This document shows, piece after piece, positions 25,387 through 33,821 of a DNA stretch of 64,000 nucleotides. The position numbers and the translations under genes were made by a program. The notes under the pieces were generated by a model, which was not told the DNA's origin, made no database searches, and worked only from the letters and a program-made list of their open reading frames with translations. The stretch's first letter is position 1. Every line of letters begins with the position of its first letter. Source of the DNA: Spirochaetia bacterium (lineage in GTDB: Bacteria > Spirochaetota > Spirochaetia > Treponematales > Treponemataceae); NCBI GenBank assembly GCA_900767955.1, contig CAAGBC010000049.1, positions 40,683-104,682 on the forward strand, written 5' to 3'.

Positions 25387-26750
25387 TTTGCTCCAATAGA
25401 TAGAAGTTGTTCAAGTTTTTCTTTTCCTATTAATTCAATAGGTCTGTTTTCGGCAAATGCTAAAGCTGTTCTTGTAAATCCTGAACTTGCGATAATAAAT
25501 GCTTTTGTACAGTTTAGAGCTTTCATTTGGTCAATAGCTTCTCTTACAGCACTGTCTTCAAGAGGTTCTGGTTCTCTGTAAAATCTAAGGAATGTAAGTT
25601 GTTTTCTCATGTTGCGCCAGTTGTCATCTTTTTTTTCTGTAGCAACAAGTTGACAACCGAATTTTTTAATATCTGCTTGTTGTGATGATAATTTTAATGC
25701 ATTTAAAGCAGCGTTTTTACAAATTTCAAGGAAGTCTGCATCAGCACATGTAAGATAATCTTTCATGTTATCATTTGCTTGTAAAGCTTTGTATTCTGAT
25801 AATTTTGAAGGAACATCTCTAAATGAACGATTGCGTTTATATATTGCTTCCCATTGTTCAATAGCTTTTTCAATTTTTCTTGTTTTTTCATAACATGATG
25901 CAAGAAAATATCTTGCGTGCAATGTTTCTTGTTTTACATTTTCTTTATCAAGGTCAATAGCTCTTTGTAAATCAACTTGTGCATTGTCGTATCTATTTGC
26001 CATGATGTAACAAGTACTGCGTTCAATAAGAGCTTTTTGTTTGAATTCGTTGTCTCGTTGAGCTTTTTCAAAGGCTTTAATTGCACCTGCTAAATCTTTT
26101 GCTTCTTTTAATATTTTTCCTTGGTAATAGTAACAAGAATATGTGTCAGGACTAAGTGAAATAGCTAAATCAATTTCGCGTTTTGCTTCGTTAAATTGTT
26201 TTGATTGGTATAAAATATATCCAATTGCGGCATGGGCTTTTGCATTTTTTTTGTCAATTGCTACACATTTTTGTAAAAAAGTATGAGCTGCATCAATTCT
26301 TCCTGCTTGCTGATAAATTTTTCCAACATTGAAGTAGTTTTCAGCATTCATAGGTTCCATTTTTGTAAGAAGTAAATATTCTCTTAAAGCTTCATTTTGT
26401 TGATTGAATTTTGTATGTAATGTAGCAAGTTCCTTTCTGAATGGGATTTCTGGAAGTTCGTTACTAAAAAGGGCATTTTCATTTACATATTTGTATTCCA
26501 TTAAAGCAAGTTCGCTTCTGTTGTCTGCTAAATATGCTTTTCCAAGGTAGTAATGTGCAAGGTAATTTTTTGAATCTTTTGCAAGTATTTGTTTTGCAAT
26601 TTTTATAGCAGCTTGAGTTTTTCCTTGTTTAAGTAATTTTTTGATGGAATCAACTTGCTTTGGAGCAGAAAAAAGTCTCACGAGTAAAAAAGCAAGAGAA
26701 ACAACAACAACACTTATAAAAACAATTAGTATGATTAAAAAGGAACCCAT
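25383..26750 (-). CDS. membrane-anchored TPR protein with Mrr-like C-terminal domain
   Basis: 455 aa. One N-terminal membrane helix (~residues 3-28), then about eight TPR units (residues ~35-320, for example YLAHYYLGKAYLADNRSELA and AHAAIGYILYQSKQFNEAKR). The C-terminal ~110 residues resemble the restriction-endonuclease-like Mrr fold: AVREAIDQMKALNCTKAFII, ASSGFTRTALAFA, then PIELIGKEKLEQLL. Where active nucleases have QxK this protein reads LTFLRF, so catalysis is probably lost. The start is ATG 26750 with GGGAG 5 nt before it; the upstream ATG at 26762 overlaps that site. Confidence 0.7.
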   Translation of the reverse strand: MGSFLIILIVFISVVVVSLAFLLVRLFSAPKQVDSIKKLLKQGKTQAAIKIAKQILAKDSKNYLAHYYLGKAYLADNRSELALMEYKYVNENALFSNELPEIPFRKELATLHTKFNQQNEALREYLLLTKMEPMNAENYFNVGKIYQQAGRIDAAHTFLQKCVAIDKKNAKAHAAIGYILYQSKQFNEAKREIDLAISLSPDTYSCYYYQGKILKEAKDLAGAIKAFEKAQRDNEFKQKALIERSTCYIMANRYDNAQVDLQRAIDLDKENVKQETLHARYFLASCYEKTRKIEKAIEQWEAIYKRNRSFRDVPSKLSEYKALQANDNMKDYLTCADADFLEICKNAALNALKLSSQQADIKKFGCQLVATEKKDDNWRNMRKQLTFLRFYREPEPLEDSAVREAIDQMKALNCTKAFIIASSGFTRTALAFAENRPIELIGKEKLEQLLSIGAK

Positions 26751-26926
26751 ATTTACTCCCATAATTTAATTAGATAAAAGGTTTATTAAAAAATATCAAT
26801 TTTTGATTCGTCTTTATAATTTATAATATAGTAACTTTATTATATTTTTTTTGTTTAAAATTGCTATATAGTATATCGTTTTTATTATACATCAACTTTT
26901 AAAAGTATAAAAGATAATTGTTAAAG

Positions 26927-26955
26927 TTGTTTTATTAAAATTAAAATGCTATCAT
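26927..26955 (+). promoter_or_regulatory. promoter of the TPR gene pair
   Basis: TTGTTT (26927-26932), 17-bp spacer ending TGC, TATCAT (26950-26955). It lies in the 230-bp gap between divergent TPR genes. Confidence 0.5.
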
Positions 26956-26980
26956 ATATAGAAAGAAATGTAATAAAATT

Positions 26981-27766
26981 ATGGATAATTGCATGAAGAA
27001 AATTCGTTTTAGTTTTATTTTTTTTGTTTTGATAATAGCATCTTCTCTTTTTGCAGAGACTGAAGGTGAAAAATTGTTTAAGAATAATGATCCTTCTGGG
27101 GCAATTCCTTTGCTTGAAAAAGATATTGCTACAGGTAGTATTTCTGCAGATACTTATAATTTTTTAGGATTGTCATATTATCAAATTGGTAATTTACCAA
27201 AATCCTTAGAAGCTTTTGAAAAAGGAATGAATTCTCCTCTTTCCAATAAGAAGGTTCTTTCGTTTAATCAAGGAAATGTTGCATATTCATCAGGTGATTA
27301 TAAAAAAGCTGAAACATCATTTTCTTTGGCATTAGCTGCTTCTCCTACTTTTTACGAAGCCTTATTAAATCGTGCAAATGCAAGATTGATGTCACAGAAA
27401 TATCCAGAAGCTTTGGAAGATTATAAAAAGTATATCACAGTTCTTCCTGATGATCCCCAGGAACCAGAAATACGAAGATTGATTGCATATTTGGAAGGTG
27501 AAATTCAACGCATTCAAGAAGAAGCAATTCGTTTTGCTGAAGAACAAAAGCGCTTGGAAGAAGAAAATGCTCGTATGCAGGCTGAATTAGCAAGACAACA
27601 GGCTGAACGGGAAGCAGCAGAAGCGGAATTAAGAGCGGCAGAAGCAGAACGCCGTAGAAAATTATTGGAAGATGTTGCTAATTCATTACAGCAGACTGAT
27701 ACAGTAAATATGACAGCTGGTGCTGAAGATGTTCTTGATTATGATTATGAATCTGAACTTGAATAA
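26981..27766 (+). CDS. exported TPR protein with charged coiled-coil C-terminus
   Basis: 261 aa. A signal peptide ends near SSLFAET, about 3 TPR units cover residues ~30-160 (VLSFNQGNVAYSSGDYKKAE is typical), and an Arg/Glu/Ala-rich coiled coil covers ~180-235. A second possible start is ATG 26993; neither has a clear ribosome-binding site and both leave the signal peptide intact. It is 30 bp ahead of a larger TPR gene in the same direction, so the pair is probably an operon. Likely a periplasmic scaffold; partner unknown. Confidence 0.65.
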   Translation: MDNCMKKIRFSFIFFVLIIASSLFAETEGEKLFKNNDPSGAIPLLEKDIATGSISADTYNFLGLSYYQIGNLPKSLEAFEKGMNSPLSNKKVLSFNQGNVAYSSGDYKKAETSFSLALAASPTFYEALLNRANARLMSQKYPEALEDYKKYITVLPDDPQEPEIRRLIAYLEGEIQRIQEEAIRFAEEQKRLEEENARMQAELARQQAEREAAEAELRAAEAERRRKLLEDVANSLQQTDTVNMTAGAEDVLDYDYESELE

Positions 27767-27796
27767 ATATATTATATAGAAAATAAGGTGAAAAAA

Positions 27797-29965
27797 ATGA
27801 AAGGCTTTGATGATTTTAAAAGTTTTAGTTCCTATGGATTAAAAACAAAATTAACAAAAAAACAAAAAATTGCTATTTGTAGCGGAATTGCTGCTGTTGT
27901 GATTTTGGTTATAGTTTTGTGTGCAAAAGGTTGCGGAGCTGCTTCTAACAATAAAGTTCGAGCAAATACTTTTTCTGTAGTTCGTATGTATCTTGAAAAA
28001 GGTCAATATGATAGAGCTATGGATAAACTTGATGAATTATTGTTGAAAAATCCTCTTGATGAAGAAGCATTAGCGTTAATGGATGAAATTCTTGCAAAAA
28101 AATCTGGAGCAGAAGGCGCTAATGTATCAACTTCGAATGTTACTGTTGAAGTTGATACTCAAGGTTTGACAGATGCAATGCAATCTTCTATAGAATCAAT
28201 GAAATATGAACTTGCTAAAACAAATCAAACCGCTGTGGAAAACCAAAAAGCAATGGCTGATTTATTAAAAAAGCAACAACAACAAGCTGCAGAAGAACAA
28301 CAACGCTTGGAAGAACAAAAAGTTCAGCAAAAAGCAGCAGAAGAACAGCGTAAAAAAGATGAAGCAGCAAGAAAAGCTGCAGAAAAAGCCGCAGAGGAAC
28401 AGCGCAAAAAAGATGAAGCTGCAAAAAAAGCTGCGGAAGAAGCCCTTGCAAAAAAGAATGCACAATTAAAAAAAGAAATTGATGCTGTAAATGATGAAAT
28501 TATGCAAGGTAAAGTTGCATTAAATTCTGGAAATATAAATTCTGCATTAGAACATTTTGAAAAAGCACAAAAAAATCTTCCTGTGTCAGATGGAGAACCT
28601 GCATTTTCTGGAAGTAAATATTCTGAAATTGCCGTTGCATTATATAATGCTGCAGAAAAAGCTACTGGAGATGATAAAGAGCGTTTAAAATCAACAGCTT
28701 TGGTTTATGCAGAAAATGCTGTATCAAAAAATCCTAAAGATGCGCCTTCTCATTTTATTATTGGAATGAATGCATTGGAAAATAAAGATTATCAAAAAGC
28801 ACTTGATGAATTAACAAATGCTGTAATGTATGATGGAAAAAATTATTTATATTATTACAACCTTGGTCGTGTTCAGTATATGATGAAAAAATATACAGCG
28901 GCTAAATCTTCTTTTTCTACATCAGCAATGTTAAATAGTGCTTTTGCTCCTGCAAGATATAATTTGGGACTAACAAATTTAAGATTAAATGACCAAAAAT
29001 CAGCTTTGGCAGAATTCAGAAAAGCTCATGATGTTGACCCTCGTCACGAAAAAGCATATTTGGAAGAAGCTCGTCTTTTGTCAAAATTAGGTGATTTAAA
29101 TGGCGCAGTTAGTGCTTATACAAATGTTGTAAAAATTAATAACATAAACAGAGCTGCCTTAGGTGAGCTAGGAAATGTTTACACACAGCAGAAAAAATAT
29201 GCAGATGCAGAATCTTCCTTTAGAAAATCTTTAGCAATGTTGCCAGCAGGAACTGATGATCCTTTGACTTATTACAATTTATCTACAGTTTTGTTTGAAC
29301 AAGGAAAATCAGAAGAAGCTATTGCTTATGCAAAAAAGGCTTATGAAACAAAAGATTCATTAAGAGATGCTAATTCAAAAGCAAATGTTACATATAACTA
29401 TGCTTTGCTTTGCGAACGAACTTCAAGAGTGGAAGAAGCTATTGCAAAATACGCTGAAGTTTTACAATTTAATCCTAATCACTTAAAAACTCATATTAAT
29501 CTTGGAGCAATGTATATTAATATGACTCCACCAGATGCAGATATGGCTCTTTCTTTGTTCTTAAAGGCATATAATATTGATAGAAATAACTTTGAGGTTA
29601 ATAACAATTTAGGAAGTGCATATTTGGAAAAGAAAGAATATAAAAATGCAATTTTGTATTTCCAAAACGCTTTGAAATTAGATTCAAAAAATAATGAAGT
29701 TAGATCAAATTTGGCTCAAGCTTTTGCAAGTGATAGTCAATTTGATAACGCAAAAACAACTTATCTTGAAGTATTAAAACAAGATCAATCTGATTGGAAC
29801 GCTTATGTAGAACTTGGAAAAGTTTGTATGGCATTAAATGATAATGCTGCTGCAGAAAAGTATTTTGTTTATGTTCAAGAAAAAAATCCTACTTTCAGAA
29901 AAGCAGAAATTGAATCTTTGTTAGCTTCTATTTCTGCAGCAAATATAACATCACTTAATCATTAA
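27797..29965 (+). CDS. large membrane-anchored TPR protein
   Basis: 722 aa. A membrane helix lies at ~residues 28-47 and a TPR unit at ~60-90. A repetitive Ala/Lys/Glu/Gln coiled coil follows (~165-225, with EEQRKKDEAA repeated), then roughly eleven TPRs from ~285 to the end. ATG 27797 has AAGGTG six bases upstream; the earlier GTG 27788 overlaps that site. It faces mutL with only 6 bp between stop codons. The topology suggests a periplasmic or cytoplasmic scaffold; no specific function can be assigned. Confidence 0.7.
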   Translation: MKGFDDFKSFSSYGLKTKLTKKQKIAICSGIAAVVILVIVLCAKGCGAASNNKVRANTFSVVRMYLEKGQYDRAMDKLDELLLKNPLDEEALALMDEILAKKSGAEGANVSTSNVTVEVDTQGLTDAMQSSIESMKYELAKTNQTAVENQKAMADLLKKQQQQAAEEQQRLEEQKVQQKAAEEQRKKDEAARKAAEKAAEEQRKKDEAAKKAAEEALAKKNAQLKKEIDAVNDEIMQGKVALNSGNINSALEHFEKAQKNLPVSDGEPAFSGSKYSEIAVALYNAAEKATGDDKERLKSTALVYAENAVSKNPKDAPSHFIIGMNALENKDYQKALDELTNAVMYDGKNYLYYYNLGRVQYMMKKYTAAKSSFSTSAMLNSAFAPARYNLGLTNLRLNDQKSALAEFRKAHDVDPRHEKAYLEEARLLSKLGDLNGAVSAYTNVVKINNINRAALGELGNVYTQQKKYADAESSFRKSLAMLPAGTDDPLTYYNLSTVLFEQGKSEEAIAYAKKAYETKDSLRDANSKANVTYNYALLCERTSRVEEAIAKYAEVLQFNPNHLKTHINLGAMYINMTPPDADMALSLFLKAYNIDRNNFEVNNNLGSAYLEKKEYKNAILYFQNALKLDSKNNEVRSNLAQAFASDSQFDNAKTTYLEVLKQDQSDWNAYVELGKVCMALNDNAAAEKYFVYVQEKNPTFRKAEIESLLASISAANITSLNH

Positions 29966-29971
29966 TTGTGA

Positions 29972-32056
29972 TTAAGTTCTTCTGACTAACGCAAATAACT
30001 GTTCTCTGGAAATTGTTGTGTAAACAGGTCTTCCATGAGGGCAGTGTGGGTCAGGAAGAAGTAGTGCTTCTTTAGCAATTTTACTAGCTGTGTCATCATC
30101 TAGTGTGTATCCATCTTTTACGGCTGCTTTGCAAGCGGCTGTAGCTGCAATGGAATAAATTATTTCTTCTGGTTTTACTTTTTCATCAAGTAAAGCATGT
30201 TGCAAATCTTCTTCGCCACCAGTCCATCGTTCTTGGATTGAAGTAAATTCCCAATTTCCATTACCACAATTTTTACAAGTGAAACCAATTTCAATAAGAG
30301 ATTCTTGAATAGATTCTAAATATTTGTCTTCATCATCAGATTGAGTTTTTATTGTGTAAGGAACAAGTAATTCTTGTTTTTGACCTTTTGTTTGGATTAT
30401 TTTGTTGTACAAAATTCTTTCGTGGGCTGCGTGTTTGTCAATTATGTAAAGAATATTGTTTTGTTCTGCAATAATAAAAGTTCCTAATGCACTTCCCACA
30501 AAATGAAAAGAATCTTCATTAAAGTTTTGGGTTTCTGTTGTAACTTCATTTGGAACGGTCAATTCAATATTTGTTTTTTGTGAAATTTCATTTGAATCTA
30601 CAATTAAAGTAGTTTCTTGTGGATGATTTATTTCTTCAGTTTTTGGTGTTGCTTCTTGAGTTTGAAAATTGTTGTATGCTTCAAGGGCTTTGTTCACCAA
30701 GGAAAGAACTTTTTCTTTTGTGGCATTTTTAGTTTCCGCTTGAAGAGTTTGTTCATCATTGGAATTTACTTTTTCTAAATCATTAAATGATGATTTGTAC
30801 TGAACTTTTGGAGTTTCGTAAGTGTATTGTTCAGTTTTGTTATAATTTGTAAAAAATTTTTCTCTAACATCGGATAAAATTTCTTTATTTGATGTGCTGT
30901 TATTATATGATTTTGCAAATCGTTGGTAGCCTGAAAGTTTTGGTTCAGTAGTGTAAGTTTTTTCTGCAAAGGCGTTTTGTGGCTTCTGAATAGAAGTTTC
31001 TTCCTGTGTGAATAATTGTGGAGAATCTTCTGGAATAGATTTTTTTACCATTGTCTTGTTTGTGTATTCTTGAAAAAACAAACGAGTTTTGGAACTAATT
31101 CCGTGGTGCAAATCTGAAATATCTTTAAAGCGAGCTTCTTTTTTTGCAGGATGAATATTAAAATCAACTAATGATGGATTGATGTTTACAAAAACTGCGG
31201 CAACGGGATATGTTCCATTTGGAAAATAACCTTGGCAACCGTATTCAATTGCTTGTACAAGAGAATATTCTGTAATTTTTCTGCCGTTTACAAAAATATA
31301 AATATCTTTTTTTGAGCTACGGAAAACGCTTGGTTCGCCAATAATAAGTTTGAAACTCCAATCAGGATTTTGACCAATTGCACTTGCTGAAATTTCATTA
31401 AATAAGGATATATCTTCTTTTAATTCCATTGCTTTTACAAATCGTTCTTTTAGGCTTTGGTTTGGTGCAAGGTCTAATTTGATTTCACCGTCTGAAACAA
31501 ATCTAAATGCTTTTTCTGGGCAAGGTAATGTTTTTTCTATAAATGTGTTTTTACACATTGTTCCTTCGGCGGAAGGCCTTTTTAAAAATACTCGTCTAGC
31601 TGGAAAATTTTCAAATAAACCTTCAGCTTGAACAATTGTTCCTTCTGTTGGAGTCGTTGGTTCTATAATGTTATCTTCTGTGATGGAAGAACGCATTTTA
31701 TAGCCACCAGATGTGATTGAAAGTCTACAAACTGATGATATAGAAGCAAGAGCTTCGCCTCTAAATCCTAAAGTTGTTAAATTAAGTAAATCTGTTTCTG
31801 TGGAAATTTTACTAGTTGCATGAGGTTGTGCACAAGTTTGCAAATCTTCTTTTGTCATTCCACAACCGTCGTCTACAATGCGAATTTTTTCAATTCCGCC
31901 GCTGGCAATTTCTACTGTGATTTTATTTGCGCCAGAGTCAATTGCGTTATCCATTAATTCGCGAATGATTGCGTTTGGTCTATCGATTACTTCTCCTGCG
32001 GCAATTTTTCTTGCAACTTCAGGATTTAACAACTTTACAGGATTTTTTTCACTCAT
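29972..32056 (-). CDS. mutL: DNA mismatch repair protein MutL
   Basis: GHKL ATPase coordinating mismatch repair, 694 aa. N-terminal motifs: VARKIAAGEVIDRP, ELMDNAIDSGA, VDDGCGM, ATSKI and TLGFRGEALASI. A poorly conserved linker covers ~340-490. The C-terminal domain has endonuclease-type motifs: DKHAAHERILYN (the DQHA(x)2E(x)4E motif, with the last Glu replaced by Asn), ACKAAVKDG and CPHGRP. AAGGAA lies upstream of the ATG. xseB ends 14 bp upstream on the same strand. Confidence 0.96.
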   Translation of the reverse strand: MSEKNPVKLLNPEVARKIAAGEVIDRPNAIIRELMDNAIDSGANKITVEIASGGIEKIRIVDDGCGMTKEDLQTCAQPHATSKISTETDLLNLTTLGFRGEALASISSVCRLSITSGGYKMRSSITEDNIIEPTTPTEGTIVQAEGLFENFPARRVFLKRPSAEGTMCKNTFIEKTLPCPEKAFRFVSDGEIKLDLAPNQSLKERFVKAMELKEDISLFNEISASAIGQNPDWSFKLIIGEPSVFRSSKKDIYIFVNGRKITEYSLVQAIEYGCQGYFPNGTYPVAAVFVNINPSLVDFNIHPAKKEARFKDISDLHHGISSKTRLFFQEYTNKTMVKKSIPEDSPQLFTQEETSIQKPQNAFAEKTYTTEPKLSGYQRFAKSYNNSTSNKEILSDVREKFFTNYNKTEQYTYETPKVQYKSSFNDLEKVNSNDEQTLQAETKNATKEKVLSLVNKALEAYNNFQTQEATPKTEEINHPQETTLIVDSNEISQKTNIELTVPNEVTTETQNFNEDSFHFVGSALGTFIIAEQNNILYIIDKHAAHERILYNKIIQTKGQKQELLVPYTIKTQSDDEDKYLESIQESLIEIGFTCKNCGNGNWEFTSIQERWTGGEEDLQHALLDEKVKPEEIIYSIAATAACKAAVKDGYTLDDDTASKIAKEALLLPDPHCPHGRPVYTTISREQLFALVRRT

Positions 32057-32070
32057 TATCTAGTTCCTTA

Positions 32071-32349
32071 TTATTGTCTTGTTCCTTGTTCTGGTGCGCC
32101 TGCTGAACCTGTGAAATTATCTGTTCCCATGAATAAATCAAGTTGTGGAACTTCTTGTCTTTCTACAGATGGCTGGTTCATTAAGATGTGAATTTTTCCT
32201 TCGATTTTTTCTATTTCTTTTTCAAGAGTTTTTGCAAGTTTAATTCCTTCTTCAAAATTTTTTAATGCTTCTTCCAAAGAAATATCACTTCTTTTTATGT
32301 TGTTTGTAAGTTGTTCAAGTTTTTCTAAGTTTTGTTCAAAATTATTCAT
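32071..32349 (-). CDS. xseB: exodeoxyribonuclease VII small subunit
   Basis: 92 aa; the N-terminal FEQNLEKLEQLTNNIKRSD, LEEALKNFEEGIKLAKTLEK is the XseB helical hairpin. The last ~30 residues are a non-conserved tail. It pairs with XseA, encoded upstream in the same direction but separated by 197 bp of hairpin-rich DNA. AGGAG precedes the ATG by an unusually long 14 nt. Confidence 0.92.
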   Translation of the reverse strand: MNNFEQNLEKLEQLTNNIKRSDISLEEALKNFEEGIKLAKTLEKEIEKIEGKIHILMNQPSVERQEVPQLDLFMGTDNFTGSAGAPEQGTRQ

Positions 32350-32401
32350 AATATTTATTTATTCTCCTATAAAAAAAAGTTGATTGTTTATTCTTCTATA
32401 T

Positions 32402-32543
32402 AAAAATCAATGAGGAAATATCAATTTCCGATTTGATTTTTTACGCTGTTTTGCAACAAAGTGAAAAACAGCATTTAATAAGAAAGTTTGCAACGCAAAC
32501 TTTAAGATAAAAACTTACACGCTATTTTAGTGGAAGTTTTTAT
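32402..32543. repeat. cluster of four consecutive hairpins between xseA and xseB
   Basis: Four perfect inverted repeats in tandem: AAAAATCAA/TTGATTTTT (32402-32410, 32433-32441, with inner GGAAA/TTTCC); GCTGTTTT/AAAACAGC (32445-32452, 32465-32472); AAAGTTTGC/GCAAACTTT (32483-32491, 32495-32503); ATAAAAACTT/AAGTTTTTAT (32507-32516, 32534-32543). Nearly the whole gap is self-complementary. The second unit has a diverged copy at 53301-53334. Confidence 0.75.
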
Positions 32544-32546
32544 CCG

Positions 32547-33764
32547 TTAGTTTTGGATTTCATCTACAGTTGCTGTAAATCTACCGACTGCTGGAACAAT
32601 TTCTATTTGTGTTCCTTTTGTTAAATTTTTAGTGTTTGTAATTATTTCTTGCGTTTCTTTATTTCTTACCATTGAATAGCCTCTAGCAAGAATTGTTTGT
32701 GGACTTGAACTTTCAAGAATCGCGTGACAATTTTCAATGAGCATTTTTGTATCTTTTACTTTTTGCATCATATTTTGAATAATTGCTTCTTTTGCATTAT
32801 CAAGTCGTGATAACAATGGCTGTTCAATAGAGCGGAATTTTAATTCCATATTGTCAGGATTAAATTGTTTTACCATAGATTTCATTTTGTCTATTCTGCG
32901 TGACATTTCTTGGTATAATTCGTTAGAAAGATATTGCAAATTATTCAAAATGTCTATTTTTTGTGGAACAACAATTTCTGCTGCGGCGGAAGGAGTAGGG
33001 GCTCTACAATCTGCTGCGTAATCACTTAAGGCCCAGTCAATTTCGTGACCAACTGCTGAAACAACAGGAATTTTTGAAGCGGCAATTGCTCTGACTACGA
33101 TTTCTTCACTAAATGGTAATAAATCTTCTAAGGAACCTCCGCCTCGTCCAACAATTAAAACATCACACATATTATATGCGTTGGCTGTATTAATTTGTTT
33201 TACAATTGACGGTGCTGCTTCATCACCTTGTACTAATGCTGGAAAAATAATAACAGAAACACAAGGATTTCTTCTGCGTGTAATCTGAAGAATGTCTCGT
33301 AACGCTGCTCCTGTGGAACTTGTTACTACACCAATAGTTTTTGGAAATGCTGGCAATTGACGCTTTCGTTGGGATTCAAATAATCCTTCCATTGCAAGAC
33401 GACGCTTTCTGTCTTCTAGCATTTTTAAAACATCGCCTTCACCAGCTACTTCCATTTTTGTAATTAATATTTGGTAATTCCCTCTTGGGGGATAAACTGT
33501 AATTCTTCCTGTACATTGAACTTTTACTCCGTCTTTAGGAACAAAAGATAATGACATTACATTGCTTCGAAACATTACAGCGCTTATCTGTGATGTTGTG
33601 TCTTTTAATGTAAAATATAAATGCCCTGAACTGTTTGGTCTGTAATTTGAAATTTCACCTTCAATTTTTATGGAAGGAAAAGTTCCTTCAAGCACATCTT
33701 TTAGTAAAGAATTAAGTTCTGATACGGATAAAACCTTATCATTTAATAAATTTGGTGGATTCAT
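32547..33764 (-). CDS. xseA: exodeoxyribonuclease VII large subunit
   Basis: 405 aa. An N-terminal OB fold (SVSELNSLLKDVLEG, GEISNYRPNSSGHLYFTLKD) is followed by the catalytic core, with TIGVVTSSTGAALRDILQI, DVLIVGRGGGSLEDLLPF, SAVGHEIDWALSDYAADCRA and PTPSAAAEI. It is somewhat shorter than ~450-aa relatives in the coiled-coil region. There is no Shine-Dalgarno; the ATG matches a predicted leaderless start. Divergent from the spiro-SPASM gene across 57 bp. Confidence 0.95.
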   Translation of the reverse strand: MNPPNLLNDKVLSVSELNSLLKDVLEGTFPSIKIEGEISNYRPNSSGHLYFTLKDTTSQISAVMFRSNVMSLSFVPKDGVKVQCTGRITVYPPRGNYQILITKMEVAGEGDVLKMLEDRKRRLAMEGLFESQRKRQLPAFPKTIGVVTSSTGAALRDILQITRRRNPCVSVIIFPALVQGDEAAPSIVKQINTANAYNMCDVLIVGRGGGSLEDLLPFSEEIVVRAIAASKIPVVSAVGHEIDWALSDYAADCRAPTPSAAAEIVVPQKIDILNNLQYLSNELYQEMSRRIDKMKSMVKQFNPDNMELKFRSIEQPLLSRLDNAKEAIIQNMMQKVKDTKMLIENCHAILESSSPQTILARGYSMVRNKETQEIITNTKNLTKGTQIEIVPAVGRFTATVDEIQN

Positions 33765-33770
33765 ACAATG

Positions 33771-33799
33771 ATTTTATACATTCAGTTCAACTTGTTCAA
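33771..33799 (-). promoter_or_regulatory. xseA promoter predicting a leaderless mRNA
   Basis: Minus strand TTGAAC (33799-33794), 17-bp spacer, TAAAAT (33776-33771), then CATTGT and the ATG at 33764. Confidence 0.6.
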
Positions 33800-33821
33800 C
33801 GGTTTGCCGATTATATAAGAG

